A stretch of DNA of 64,000 nucleotides. It comes from Plectosphaerella cucumerina. Taxonomy: Eukaryota > Ascomycota > Sordariomycetes > Glomerellales > Plectosphaerellaceae. Shown piece by piece: positions 33,550-45,808 of the stretch. Made by a program: the position numbers and the translations under genes. Position 1 is the stretch's first letter; each line of letters begins with the position of its first letter. Where the stretch lies: contig JAGPXD010000004.1 in assembly GCA_020746995.1 (NCBI GenBank), positions 2,852,001 to 2,916,000 on the forward strand. The letters are read 5' to 3'. The notes below the pieces were generated by a model. The model was not told where the DNA came from. It was given only the letters and a program-made list of their open reading frames with translations, and did no database searches.

Positions 33550-35793
33550 TCGCTCATCCCATCCGCGTTCGTGTTCGCCGACGAGTGCCACTTGCAACAG
33601 ACAAATAGCCGCAACCGATGAATCCGAAGGCTAAAGTGTGCTATTCCTGACACGCGTCTGGGTGAAAATACGCCGCCTCGAAGAAAGTTGCCCTGCCATC
33701 AACGCCTTCATGCCTCTGTCCCAAGGGCGGACCAAGACAAGCGTGCCTCACATCGATGCCATGTCTCTCCTCGCTCCAGCTGCCCGCCGTGCAACACGCG
33801 CCAAGGCCTGGGCCAGATGCAATCAGCACTTCGGGTAGAGTAGCGCAGACTCAGATCAACGAGGCGCAAGGATCACTGTGAGTAGCAGCCGTTTGTCAAG
33901 ACCTCTTGTCTCTCTCAGGCAACCGAAACAGGGGGTTGCATGTCCCGGCCCACACTCTCGCCATTCGATAAACCCATCAGACGAGATAGCCCAGTCCTGC
34001 CCAGGCAGGTATGATTCGAGAAGCCCGTCAGGGAAACTCATTCTTTCTCTCTCGCTCTCGCCCAGGCAACCACCCCATCTTCCTGACACGGGGCTGTTCG
34101 ATCTCTCGGACGACTGACTAGAGCCCGTCTGCCGCGATCCGGAAGGGAAGGGCAAAGCACCCTAAAACTAAGCCCGCCACACGTCAAGTCTTGCGAAACG
34201 TGGAGTGGTGCGACGAGACGGTTCGTCGCTAGTGTTGCTAAAGATAAGGCGAGACTGAGAAGCCTGAACCCAGCAAGAGGCAGCAGCAGCAGCACCAGAG
34301 CTGCAGCACCGCCAGGCCCACTGCGGGCGCCGTTTGGGGGCACTGGAGCAGCCTGCAGCCAATGCTCCCCCGGTGCTCATCAGGGGGCTCCATCATGCCA
34401 GGGATGTCTGCGGTGGCGAGGGCTTCTGGGCCGGCCTCCGCCCTCCGGCCACAGGAGGCGCTCGTACACGTGTAACGCGTGGAACTCGGCGGAAGCTGAT
34501 AGCACCCACGCACGTCATGCCAGGGTGAGTGAGGTGAGGAGGTAGGAGGTTAGGGAGAGAGAATAGGGGCAGAGGGGCTGCAGCATCCCAAGCCTTTTCC
34601 CCTCACGATCTTCCTCTTGAGAGAGAAAGTCAAGACATTGATCTGAGCTGCTCAGGCATGAGATCGGCACTGACTAGGACGACCTTCTTCTCAAGCTGCT
34701 CCCTTGCTTTGCTTGCCCCTTCGCCTCTCCTCCCGCACGATCCCCCTGGCCGGATGGTCCGGTCCACAAGCGGGTAACACATTGACTCCCTTCCGTGTCC
34801 GTCTCTCGGTACGATCTGCCTGGCTGTTGCGCGGCCCGCCGAGAGCTCTGGACATCCCCCGATCATGCCGTCCGGAGGCACCCATGTTCGAGGCATACGA
34901 GTAAGCGGGAGAGGCGGTGCGGCCCTCAAGCCCCCCTTTGCTCGACATGACTCTCCCCGGGTCGGTCTCCGAGCTTTTTCTTCCCCTCGGAAACAATGCT
35001 GCTAGTCATTCCACCACCATTCCAACTCATCCCATTACACGGCTCGCTCCGTGAAGCGCCCGCATGAAATGATGGAGCCTGAAGAATAGAGCAAAGGGGG
35101 CGAAAGATGCGCAGTCCTGCTGTACCCCTGAAACCAACAACGCCCCTCGATGCCACTTTGGGCAGGTCGCTTGCGATTCGTGCGAGCCGCCAGACGGGGG
35201 CTAGATCCTCCGCGTCGCTCTCGCTTGCTTCAAGTTGACGGCGGCATCTCACTCCACATTCCCCCGCCATCTGCATCTGCCTGCCCCTTGCCAATGACAA
35301 TGCCCACCCCTGGTCTGCCAAAAGTTAGAACGCGGGCTGGCCCATCTTCTCCCATCTCGGCTTCCACCCCCCTCCTCTTCGTCCCCTCCCCCGCACCCTA
35401 CCCGCCGTGGTGTTCGCTTTGGGGACGCGGAGAAGCCCTGCCTGCAGTGCATGAAGAAGACTTCGGCATCCACGGACCGTGAGGGTTGAGGCTCCGGTGG
35501 TGAGGGGTTCGTCACGAGGAGGGAGGGGGGCGACATCTCCCCCAGGACCCTCTTCCCCGGGGGGAAAGACGCCGCCGCATCTCCAAATGGGGGCTCAAAT
35601 ACCGATGCACCGTCTTGGCCATGTACGACATTGGTCATGAGACGGCATTCTCTCCCCAAGCCGCCTGCCGTCTCCCGGGAAGCGAGCCGAATTTTGACAG
35701 CAGCACGCACGGTATTACTCGATTGCCGGGCCGGGCCTCTTTCGATCTCCCCACGGGGATGTCATATGCAATCTGTTACCGCAACAAGGTATC

Positions 35794-36437
35794 CTACACG
35801 ACCGGGTCAAAGTTGCCGTGCCGACCCTTGACGATGCCCTCGATCTCCGAAGTGACCCAGCCGCCGTAAAAGTCCCCCGGCTGAGGCTCAACCTTCTCTC
35901 CGTCGACGAAACAGTCCCAAGGCCCCGCGTAGAATGACAGATACCCACGAATGGGCTCGAACCCGCCAGTTGGGTTGTCGTACGACCAGATGCGGTTGGA
36001 CACTGTCTCTGCCGAGTCTCCGGGAGACGTGATGGCGTAGTATGTCGCTGATCCTTTCCACTGGACGCAGTCAGTAAGGTTTTGTCTTCGGGTGTAATCC
36101 CACAGGGCGGATGAGCAGGTGAACTTCACAAGAACAGAGGCAACATTGAAGCCGCCGCCGGGGGATATTACCTCACAGAACGTCTTCCTGGGCGTGCCCC
36201 TGAGCTTCACCTTGACCGAGTCCGGGGGAAGATAGTATGCTGCAGAGATGTTAGTCGTGAGTCTGACCTTGAGCCAACGGGAGACGAACTGGGAGGGTGA
36301 TGCGTCTCGAGCACCCAGTATGCATCTTTGGTGTCGACAATCACACTGCCCATCCACTTGATCTGGATGTGTCTCGACAACTTCTCGAGGAGGGGAGGTC
36401 GAGGGAACGACTGAACATTCAATTTCTTTGTGGCCAT
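35794..36437 (-). CDS. DUF427 domain protein
   Basis: Exons 36437-36290, 36239-36172 and 36060-35794 give 160 residues. The DUF427 fold is recognisable: VIVDTKDAYWVLETHHPPTYYLPPDSVKVKL, then TFCEWKGSATYYAI, RIWSYDNPTGGFEPIRGYLSFYAGPWDCFVDGEKVEPQPGDFYGGWVT. This is nearly the full domain with little else, as usual in fungi, and its biochemical role is unknown. Intron 1 is 50 bp with an ACTAAC branch. Intron 2 is 111 bp (GTAATA donor, CTGAC branch) and stop-free in frame; leaving it in would insert 37 residues between the conserved Cys-Glu and Trp-Lys-Gly, so I treat it as a true intron. Confidence 0.88.
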
Positions 36438-36634
36438 AATGATTTCGTCGACAACACTATCGGTAGGTCGGTAAGGAACAGAGTGTAGGAGTTGAGTGTC
36501 AGTTCTGGTACTCCAAGTTGTATGCACCCAGGCTTCGTCTTCAATTGGTTCATCCGTTTTCGACGCATCACCACTTCACGATTGGTCTTGGCACATGGCA
36601 GCCCGACCCCGCTTCCTAAGCCAGCCCCGGTAGC

Positions 36635-38218
36635 TCAGGTACTGGCTGTACAATGACGCCGAAGTTCTTCCTGGTATGCCAATTCATCTTTGGCCTTCTG
36701 CTCTGCCATCACTTGAGCCTCAACTTGCCAGAAATTTGAGGTTGGCGTCAACATGGCCAATGCCTTCTCGTCGGTAAAGAATTTGGGCAGTATATGGTCT
36801 TGGAACAGGAAGGGCCAGGCGTTCAAGGACTTCAGGGACGCCCAGAACCACACCCGTTTGGAGTCCCATGAAATTTTGAAGGATACGCGCCACCTTGTTA
36901 TGTCTGGCTGTATCTTGCTCCTCCATGATGGACAAGAATGTCTGGCGGGCCGCGTCGTAAAGTTCGTACTGCTCACCAACGATCTCGTCAACGCCACAGC
37001 CGGTGAGCCAGCATGGCACAGACAGCATCTCTGCTGGCAGGGCGCAGACCCATTCCAAGTCCACCAGACATGTGATGTTCCAGTCATCATCGACAAGGAT
37101 GTTACTTTGGTGCAGGTCAGTGAGCTGCACAAGAAAAGGCCCGTGGCGGCGTTCGCGCATCAAGAAATGGTGCGAAACAGCCCGTAGTAACGTTCTCATT
37201 GCCATCCGCTCTTGGGCATCGTTCTCGTCCGCCACAGCGTGTGGGTTATGTCGCATATATTCGTCGTGTTTTGTGAGCATGTCCGAGGCGAAGCTATCCG
37301 TGCAACTGTACGTCTGGTCTTGCTGTATCGTTCGCGGGGTACCACTGTGTTCGAAACTTATTGTCGTGACCATCAGCGGGCGATTGGTCAGTGATATGGT
37401 GGCATCTTCGGGGTGGGAACCGCCAGGAGCCAATTCGTTGTTGAGGGGCTCGAGCCAGCCACAGCATGAGCCGTGAAAGTCCCTTGTAGAGACATCTATT
37501 CCGCTCTGGCTCATCCTTGAAGGGTTTCCAAGTCGTGGAAAGCATCCGGCCAACTTCAGGACCAATGTATTCGAGGAGCAAATAACCAATCCTGGCTCTT
37601 GGAGGTGAGGACGATGGATGGTAGATCGAGACAAGAGGAAGACCAAAACTTCGGTGCAGCTGTCGTCGAAGATGCCGCCAGAAACGAGTGTGCAAAGGCG
37701 CTTGGTCCTGATGAATGAACTGAGGAAGACGAGAAGCGTGGATGTGAGAGGAGGGACTGGGGAGCGGACCTATTTGCCATCGGTGAAACCGAATGCGAAT
37801 AGCTTCGGGATGCGGATGTCGCGGCAGTGCTCCTCCATGTAGATGTAAGTGGCAATCTTGCATCCAAGCTTTTCGTCCATTGTACCCGGATATTGAGATC
37901 AGCTACCCGATGGGGAAGAGGGCAGCGCAAGACATAGGTTGTGGACGTGCCAGCTGTATTGACAGCAACCATAACACAAACATCGAATCCACCCTATATC
38001 CATGATTGCCGCGGGCATATCTCGCAACCATCCCCCGGGCGAAGGCGAAGCGCGTCACGGACGAGTAATGCAAGCTGTGTTCTCTGGTTCCAAAGGCGGT
38101 CCTGGAAGTCGGTGGCAGCCTGCTGATGCTGTAAATACAGCACGAGGTTGGTCTCGATGTCTGCTGCCGAGGTCAGCCGAAGCCATTCGCCATGGTATTG
38201 AAGACCGGGCCCTGACAT
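36635..38218 (-). pseudogene. Broken aminoglycoside-phosphotransferase (APH)-family gene
   Basis: Fragments of one fungal APH-like protein follow each other in order on the minus strand but in different frames. They include an N-terminal QDRLWNQRTQLALLVRDALRL piece, a NTAGTSTTYVLRCPLPHR piece, MDEKLGCKIATYIYMEEHCRDIRIPKLFAFGFTDGK, a long RFWRHLRRQL...YLLLEYIGPEVG part, ISLTNRPL, the catalytic-type LTDLHQSN and DLEW motifs, and a C-terminal FWQVEAQVMAEQ segment. Two in-frame TAG codons (37994-37996 and 37770-37772, the latter directly before a good 50-bp intron at 37720-37769) and frame changes near 37880-37895, 37401-37430 and 36870-36895 interrupt it. No splicing pattern repairs these. Such proteins are kinase-like and of varied, mostly unknown substrate in fungi. 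Sequencing error could explain one lesion, hardly five. Confidence 0.82.
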
Positions 38219-38788
38219 GTAGAGACGTCGGCCCTGTGAGGCCGAATCCCCGACAAGTTATTCAAAGTTGATGGAAAGTGGACGTAGGTAGAAAACCAAG
38301 ATGAGACTGGGAGATTGCTCGATACCTTCCACTTCAGCCACAGACTGGCCTGGCTGGGTTGATGCGACTGTGGCTTTGCGGCTTGAGTATGCTGGTCGGG
38401 TACGTCATCTTGGTGTGGCACTCCTGTTCTCTGTCACCGGGCGTCCAGTGACATTCTGCCGCACCTGCCGCCCACTGGCAAAGGACGCCACGGCGGGGCG
38501 GTCCCGTCACTGCACCAAGCGCTGGCCAAGCCCCGATGGCGGGGAGCGGCGCAACATCAGGCGCATCCAGACTTCCAACCTCGCCTCTGCGTCTGCCTTG
38601 CCCATCGACAAATTCACCTGCCGCCGTACCTCTCGAACCCCTTCACCGACAGCCCAGCTGGCATCAACCGAAAGACAACCTTCTAGCCCTTGAGAACCCA
38701 TCGCCCTACAACCCCGAGTCGACGTCGTTCCCCGCGCCGTCAGCCGAAAGCCCCTCTTCCTAACCAAGAAACCCCAACGACCGACACG
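38219..38788. other. Divergent spacer before DID2
   Basis: Promoter and leader of DID2; the left part may hold the lost 5' end of the pseudogene. No other gene seen. Confidence 0.45.
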
Positions 38789-39628
38789 ATGAACAACCGA
38801 CAGCAGGCCCGCGACATGCAGGTCGAGTTCCAGGCCAGGGTACGTAGCTGCCACAGTCTGAGCGACGCAGTCTTGCTTCGTCGACAGAACCACGCACATC
38901 CGCGGCGCTGACTCCCTACCGCAGTTCCAAGCGAAGCAGGCCAGGCGCGAGGCCCAAAAGGCCGCCAAGCAGGACCCGATCCTGAAGAAGCAGATCCAGG
39001 ACGTAAGGCGCATTCTTCACCCTTCCGATTCACCTCCGCTCCTTGCTAACGTCGCTTCCCATTCCAGCTCCTCAAGAACGGCGAGACCCAGAAGGCCTAC
39101 CAGAAGGCCAAGATGCTGCTCTCCAAGCAGGCTCTCGCGCAACAGATGGACTCAATGGCCGATATGGCCGAGCTCTCGGCCGCTCAGATCCAGGCCAACA
39201 ACGCCATGAACCGCATGACCAACATGATGGGCCAGTCGTCTCGGACCATGTCCATCGCCCAGAGGAACATGAACCCCGAGAAGGTGCGTTCTCGACACCA
39301 CCCGTCACTGAGCGGTTTTACCCTGTTGCTGACACACTTCCCCCCGCAGACCCTCGTCACCCTCGAGCAGTTCAAGCAGCAGAATGAAGAATACGCCATG
39401 TCCAACGGCATCTACCAGGACGCCATCTCCCAGTCCACGAGCACCCAGGTCTCCGAGGACGCCGTGCATGAGCTCCTCGGAAAGCTCGCCGACGACGCCG
39501 GCGTCCAGCTCAGCCAGCAGCTCAACAGCGCCACGCCTGCCAAGGAGGAGCCTGCCTCGGCCGCGGCTGAGCCCACTGCGGAAGAGGAGGACGCTCTCCA
39601 GCAGAGGCTCCGTGCCCTGAGGGCCTAA
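38789..39628 (+). CDS. DID2: ESCRT-III-associated protein Did2/Vps46 (CHMP1)
   Basis: Exons 38789-38839, 38925-39002, 39068-39283 and 39350-39628 encode 207 residues, the normal size. The Snf7-type fold is seen as successive charged helices: a basic N-terminal KQARREAQKAAKQDP...KKQIQ part, YQKAKMLLSKQALAQQMDSMADM, then an acidic C-terminal half and a final RLRALRA that matches the MIT-interacting motif (MIM1) at the tail of CHMP1/Did2. Did2 recruits Vps4 to disassemble ESCRT-III on endosomes for multivesicular body sorting. Introns are 85, 65 and 66 bp with standard signals. The gene is convergent with SKI2, stop codons 323 bp apart. Confidence 0.92.
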
Positions 39629-39951
39629 ACAGAACGGACATGCGGACGATGAACAGACATGACCCGAAAATCCAAATTAATCGACGGGGCTGGGTTTGGC
39701 GTTTTTTTGGGCTACTACTCATTATACCGGGGGACAGTTGGATGGCTAGCATGATTGATGGGCACCTTCGCTCGTTTCCCGCCGCTGTGTAGTACCGCAC
39801 CGGCATTTCTTCCACAATACCTTCTTTGCTAGCGCATTTCCCCTACTTCATCAAGAGATATCATTACTCGTGTTTTGGTCGTACTCCATCTACTCTAACT
39901 CTTGTTGTCCCACATCTCTCATGACATGATTTGCCATTGAATGGCAGAAAT
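39629..39951. other. Convergent 3' region of DID2 and SKI2
   Basis: Short AT-richer spacer for both transcript ends. Confidence 0.45.
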
Positions 39952-42900
39952 CTACATGTACAAGCTCGCAACAGCCGTGATGTCCCTCTTGATCATCTCC
40001 TGCGCAGTCTGCATCTTCTGGTACAGCTCCGGGTCGCCGATGATCCTCGCCGCGTTCTTGACCTCGCGGCACGTCTCGTCGAGCCTCGTAATGGTTCTCA
40101 CAATTGTGCCCTCGAGCACGTCGGTCAGGTCGGTGATGTTCTTGAAGCTCATGCCACGGGCCCACTCGTACACAACCTCCATGAGGCCGAATCGGGGTCG
40201 CGAGATGAAGTCATTCGAGTCGTCCGACGACAGGATGACCTGGTGGACAGTCTGGACATTGTTGATCTTCTCCGAAATGGCGATGATGGTCTCCTTGCCC
40301 TGTTCGAGGTTGCCCGTGAGCGTGGGCTCGTTCAGCGTCTTTTCCTGGAACACAAACGCTGAGAGAAGGGATGCAATCTCGGCCGGTTCGTAGTCCGCAA
40401 GGACGTTGTCGAGAATCAGCTCCGTCAGGACGAGCTCGTCGCCTGAGTGGATCTCACACGCCACCTTGCCCTTGAGCAGGATGCGGGAGCTCTCGTCGAT
40501 GAACTGGAGCTCCTTGAGAACCTGGATGCGCTGCTCGTAATCAGGCAGCAGCTGGAGGTTTTGGTTAGAAAGGGCCAGCTGCAGCTGCGAGATGTGATCC
40601 TTGATGAGCCACTGGTCGTGGCACATGGCGAACTAAAAAGGGGTTAGTTGCGGTTTGGAAAGACTCCGTTTCATGACTTACGTGGCGGATGAACTGGTGA
40701 CACTCGAGAGCTGAAGACTTCGAGACAACGATTGTTGCTTGGCGACGCTTCTCAATCATCTCCTGCAGAGCCATGTTCTTAATCTTGGAAAGATCAATCT
40801 CATCGTAAAGATCATCCCAGTTTCGGCACAGGGCGTGAACCCTGGTCTTCGCCTTCTGGTGCAGATCTCCACCCTGGAAGATATCCGGGATGATGTTGGC
40901 GGTCTGGTACCGTGTCAAGCACTCGACGTCCTCAACAGGAATGTGCAGCGTCTTGACGCCGATGTGCTTCTTCGCCTGGGGAAGAGGCGTCAAGTAGGGA
41001 CGGAGCGCCGGGATAAAGGGCAGCAAGTCGGTCGAGTCACGGGTCTCCCTGACGGTCCTAAACTCGCAGACATGCAGCGTCGGGCCGCTTGTCGAGCCCT
41101 TGACGCTGGCTCCATCGGTCAGGAGAATACCCGCGGTACGGATGCCGTCACGGCTGTAGACGATCAGGCGGCCGCGACTGAACATCTTCTTGCCAATCGG
41201 CAGATTCAGCAGCGAGGTGTAGAGACCGGTGGTCAGCTGCTTGAAATCTTGAGCCGCCTGGTGGCATTCGTCGATGGACTTGTCGCAGATGTCGCAGGCG
41301 TCCCTCTTGATCTTGGCAAGATCCGCCTCGGACACTTTGACCGCCTTCTCGTGCTCAGGAAGCAGCTGCTGCGTGGCGTGCTCGGAGAAACTGCGCTTGA
41401 TCATCTCCTCGATCTTGAGTGCCTCAACTCGCAGCAAGTTGAGAATCATGTTGTAGGTGAGACGGAATTGTGAGCGCAGCTTAGACGGCTCGCCCAGGAT
41501 CATCTTTTGCAAATCAACAACAGGAGGGGCTTCGTCGCCTCCGCCAGGAGGAACGATGATAACGGATCCGACGGGATCCAGACCTCGGCGTCCGGCTCGT
41601 CCCGCCATCTGCGTGTACTCGCCAGGGAGCAGGTTGCGGAAAGAGTGGCCGTCGTGCTTGCGGTAGCCGGAGAACACGACTGTCCTCGTGGGAAGGTTCA
41701 GACCCATGGCAAAGGTCTCCGTCGCGAAGAGCACCTTGACAAGAGTCTGGGCAAAGAGCAGTTCAACCATCTCCTTGACAATGGGGAGCAGACCGCCGTG
41801 GTGGACGGCGATACCGCGAGACAGGAGCTCTCTCAGCCTGACGATCTGAGGGAGCACTCTGTCCTCTGGCTTCAGGCGGGCGACGGATCTCTCGATAGTG
41901 ACGTGAATAGCGCTCTTCTCGGAGGCCGTGCAGAAGTCCTGGTTGCTCAGAGCATCTGCGTTCTCCTCGCAGCGCTTCTTGGAGAAGACGAAGATGCAAG
42001 CCGGAAGCAGGTTGCCCTTCTTCAGGAACTGCACGAGATGAACCCAGAGGTTCTTGTCTTGGGCCATAGAAGAGAAGCCGCCGGGGCGTCCTGCCCTGCC
42101 CATGTGCCCGGGAGCATGGCTGGCCCGAAGCGCGCCCCGTCCACCACGCTGTTGACCACCGCCTCGCTGCGGACCACCACCTCTCGGCCCGCCGCGCTGG
42201 TTGCCACCCCTCTGGCCTCCCCGAGGGTTGCCTCGCTGATTCGCGCCGCCGCGACCGGCGGGGGTGTTCTCGATCTGCTTCGGCTTGTCCTTGCCCTGCA
42301 GGGCACCGTTTGCATCCTTCCAAGCCTTCTCGATGAACTTCTTCTCCGAGTTGACGATCTTGTGAATGTCTTTACCCGCCCAGAGGTAGTGTTCTAGGGG
42401 CACAGGGCGCTTCGGGGTCGAAATGACGTAGATGTCCTTCTGCTTGGTTCTGCCAACCCAAGAGGCGAACTCGTGTGTGTTGGGGACCGTTGCAGACAGC
42501 AGAATCAGCGAGATATGCTGGGGAAGCATGATGATGACTTCCTCCCAAACCACACCACGCTCGTAGTCGTTGACGTAGTGGACTTCATCGAAGATGACAT
42601 ACTCAACGTCGCGGATGAGATCGGCACCGCGGTATAGCATACTGCGCAGAATCTCTGTCGTCATGATGAGGCAGCTGGCTTCCGGGTTGATCTGGACATC
42701 TCCAGTGAGAATACCAACCTCATCGAAGGTTTGTCGGAAGTCGCGAAACTTTTGGTTGCTGAGGGCCTTGATCGGAGAGGTGTAGATGGCCTTGGTCATG
42801 TGCCTGGCAGCCAGTGCGATGGCGTACTCTGCAACAACCGTCTTACCAGCAGAGGTATGGGCGGCCACGAAGACAGAGTCTCCGCTTTCGAGGTGGTAAA

Positions 42901-43904
42901 TGGCCTCCTTCTGGAAGGTGTCCAGCTCGAACGGCCATTCGCGAGCCATGTCGGGCACGAGCTCGCGGAAGTTGGTGATGTCGCGATCGATGTCGACCAT
43001 GTGCGCCCACTCCTTGCCAGCCTTTCGGGCACTCGATGCAGCAAGGGTACCGTGAGGCTCAAGTGCCGGGAACTCGACAGGAAGAATGGCATCGATGTCT
43101 TCTCCATCTTCCTCTGCCTCGTCAGAGACATCGTCCACACCATTGGTGTCGATCTCGACATCATCCTCTGGGGCATCAGGGGCCTGCTCGGGTTCCTCGT
43201 CGAGCTCCTTCTCGACAGCCTCGGCCTCGGCCTGATCCGTCTTCTTGGCGCTCAGATCAATGCCGCGGGACAGTCCAGGTGCAACCTCGAGAAGGCCACC
43301 TTCACCCAGCTTGATGACTCGTTCGAGCTTGTTCGACGAACCGAGGGTCTCAAGGGGCGCGCTGGACCGGTGGAGCTGATCCTCGAGGGCAGCTGCTGAT
43401 TCGATGCCCTCCAGACCACCGGGAGCGAAAGGGAAGAAGCCAGCCGCACCGCGAACAAAGTCGGCCCTGCTGGCAGGCTTGCGGGAGAACGAGGTCGAGT
43501 TTTTGGCCGTGGCGCTGTTGGCAGGGACGGTGACGTTCTTGTAACCGGTCACCCGGCCCTCGAGTCCATGTCGCTCAAATCTGGTGACAGTGCGTGTCTG
43601 AGGCGGGGCAATGTTGAGGAGCTCCGTGTAGTCGACAGGACACTCCCAGCGTCTGACGGCGGTTAGCAGAAGACGTTACAAGCTGGGACACTCTATGGAG
43701 AACGCACTGCTGCAGATTGTTGAGCCATTCGGGCGAGAAAGAGGTCGACGGCGAGAGGTACGACTTCTCGAGCTGGCTCTTCAGCTCGGCCCAGTTTTGC
43801 TTGATCTTCTTACGGGGTCGCTGCTCGAAGAGGATGTCATCGATGTTGACGTCGCTTTCGTCGAGGCGGAGACCGCGCAGGGCTTCTGCGAGATCGGTTG
43901 CCAT
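39952..43904 (-). CDS. SKI2: Ski2 RNA helicase of the Ski complex
   Basis: Exons 43904-43708, 43652-40682 and 40632-39952 encode 1282 residues, the usual Ski2 length. DExH-helicase motifs are intact: AHTSAGKT (about 330-337), DEVH (421-424), SAT (452-454) and QMAGRAGRRGLD (about 747-758). The segment SATVPNTHEFASWVGRTKQKDIYV is typical of Ski2 rather than Mtr4. The C-terminal DSHCT-type region closes the protein. Ski2, with Ski3 and Ski8, feeds mRNA to the cytoplasmic exosome in 3'-5' decay, non-stop decay and antiviral control. An unusual RGG-rich stretch (about residues 532-591) sits between the two RecA domains. The first intron (55 bp) has a GTGCGT donor and TGCTAAC branch, the second (49 bp) a GTAAGT donor. 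Confidence 0.94.
42077..42256 (-). other. RGG-repeat segment encoded within SKI2
   Basis: About 60 codons specify repeated RGG, RGN and RGGG tripeptides with Asn/Gln spacers, at the position of the linker between the helicase halves. RGG boxes often bind RNA and are arginine-methylated. The DNA has GC-rich imperfect repeats here. Confidence 0.75.
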
Positions 43905-44543
43905 GACTTCGTGGCCGATCTCGGGAGTGATGATCCGGCCTAGTGGTCGTCGTTTGGACGAGCTGACAGTCGTCGATGAAGCTTGAAGGTGATGAGGTGA
44001 ACGAGCGTTGCACTGGCACTGACGTGTGGTGAGGACGAAGTGGAGCCCCACAGGTGGGCAGCCTGACGCCAGAGCTTCACCCCGCTAAAACCACAAAGCA
44101 CCAGAAACAGCACCGGACTCGGGTACACTGAGACATTGTCAAGGCAATATTTAAACATCAGACACTTCGATGGAGATCACTGATGGTAAACTCGAAGACA
44201 ATACTATGCAGCGAATATCAATTCAGTCTACGTCTATAGCACCTCTCAACACCAGCTCTTGGGCACCGCTCGCTCGCTCCAGGTGGACAGAATAGGCTGG
44301 TGATTTGTTACTCTGAGTTCTTCCCCATCGCCCAGGCAGCACGGGACCCATGTTCCGCCGCCACCACTGGGTTTCGAGTGTTCGTTTATGTGACAATGCA
44401 ACTACAAGTACAGGGGGCGCTCCATCTGAGAGAGCGTCTAGTGGCCCATTATCAGAGTCCGAGTCGGCCGATTCCGTCCTCGCAAGCCCATCTCCAAAAA
44501 TAATACCATCGCGCTACCAACTCCCATTTTGGACAAATCCCAT
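43905..44543. other. SKI2 promoter and PDB1 3' region
   Basis: Spacer between two minus-strand genes. No coding frame with recognisable content. Confidence 0.45.
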
Positions 44544-45808
44544 CTACAGGCGCAGCATCTTGGCGGCGTAGTCCTCGATCAGCTTCTCGGTGGGGAAGGA
44601 CATCTCCTCGAGCTTCTGGGCGTAGGGGGTGGGGACGTCGGCACCGGTGACACGCTGGGCGGGCGCGTCGAGGTAGTCGAAGCCGTACTCCATGGTCAGG
44701 GCGAGAACCTCGGCGCCGACACCGAAGGCGGGGAAGCCGGACTCGACCGACAGCAGGCGGTGGGTCTTCTTGATCGAGGTGATGATGGTCTCGATGTCGA
44801 GGGGCTTGATGGAGCGCAGGTTGATGACCTCAACCTCGACACCGTGCTTCTTCTTCAGGTTCTCGGCGGCGACGAGGGCCTGGCCGACGCAGCGGGAGAG
44901 GGTGACGATGGTAAGGTCCTTGCCGGAGCGCTCAACCTTGGCCTTGCCAAAGGGCAGGACAAAGTCGGACTTCTGGGCGGCCTCGGACATGGGGAAGGAC
45001 TGGCCGTACATAAGCTCGTTCTCGAGGACGACGACGGGGTTGGGGTCGCGGATGGCGGCCTTGAGGAGACCCTTGGCGTCCTCGGCGCTCCAGGGGGAGA
45101 CGACCTTGAGGCCGGGGACGCTGCCGTACCAGGCGGAGTAATCCTGGGAGTGCTGGGCGCCGACACCAGAGGCGAAGCCGTTGGGGCCACGGAAGGTGAT
45201 GTTGCAGGGCTGGATACCGCCGGACATGTAGAGGGTCTTGGCGGCCGAGTTGACGACCTGGTCGATGGCCTGCATGGCGAAGTTGAAAGTCATGAACTCG
45301 CACTAGTTGACCGCGTGGTTAGCCATAGAAGCTCAAGGGCCGTGGCACGAATGCGCGATTGCTCTTCTTGATGCAAGCGTGTCTGATTGATGCCACCAGG
45401 CCAGGTGCACGAGGGAAAAAAGCTTACCACGGGGTGCAGGCCGCTCAGGGCGGCACCGACGGCAAGACCGGTGAAGCCAGACTCGGTGATCGGCGTGTCG
45501 ATGACCCTCTTGTCGCCGAAGCGATCCCACAGGCCCTTGGTGACCTTGTACGCGCCATTGTACTGGGCAACCTCCTCGCCGAGGATGAAGACCTTGTCGT
45601 TCTGCTCGAGCTCCTCGGCGAGGGCCTCGTTGAGGGCGTCACGGACGGTGTACTCCTTGACACCCTTGGCGTCCGAGTACGTCCTCGACTGGACGGCGAG
45701 GGCGGCGGGACGGCTGAAGAACTGGGAGGACTGGGTGGCGGCAGGGCGCAGGGCGGCGGCCCTGGAGGTGGCAGCCAGGCGGGCCGCAGGGCGGAGGAGT
45801 CGGGACAT
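44544..45808 (-). CDS. PDB1: Pyruvate dehydrogenase E1 beta subunit
   Basis: Exons 45808-45428 and 45302-44544 give 379 residues. The first 40 or so residues are Arg/Ala/Ser-rich without acids, a mitochondrial presequence (MSRLLRPAARLAATSRAAAL). The mature part starts near KEYTVRDALNEALAEELEQNDKVFILGEEV and has the transketolase pyrimidine-binding domain, including ITESGFTGLAVGAALSGLHPV, CEFMTFNFAMQAIDQ and GVGAQHSQDYSAWY, then the C-terminal domain with VEVINLRSIKPLD. With E1 alpha it decarboxylates pyruvate in the matrix complex that makes acetyl-CoA. The single intron (125 bp, 45303-45427) has GTAAGC and GGCTAAC signals and is long for this window. Confidence 0.96.

Larger units (their letters stand above)
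31870..35793. other. 3.9-kb hacA upstream region
   Basis: Promoter and probable long leader of hacA (reading left), then gene-poor DNA up to the DUF427 gene. A short imperfect hairpin (GATCTC...GAGATC, 31942-31966) lies about 75-95 bp before the hacA ATG. A (GCC)8 run is at 33524-33549. I could not assemble any protein from the scattered frames. Confidence 0.45.

Noticed and set aside
36635..38218. Heavy RIP of the pseudogene region
   Set aside because: Base composition stays near that of neighbours; only two candidate CpA-to-TpA changes are visible, plus indels that RIP does not make.
41507..42397. 296-codon frame antisense to SKI2
   Set aside because: Lies entirely opposite intact helicase motifs.
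44529..45371. 280-codon frame antisense to PDB1
   Set aside because: Shadow of the conserved E1 beta exon 2.
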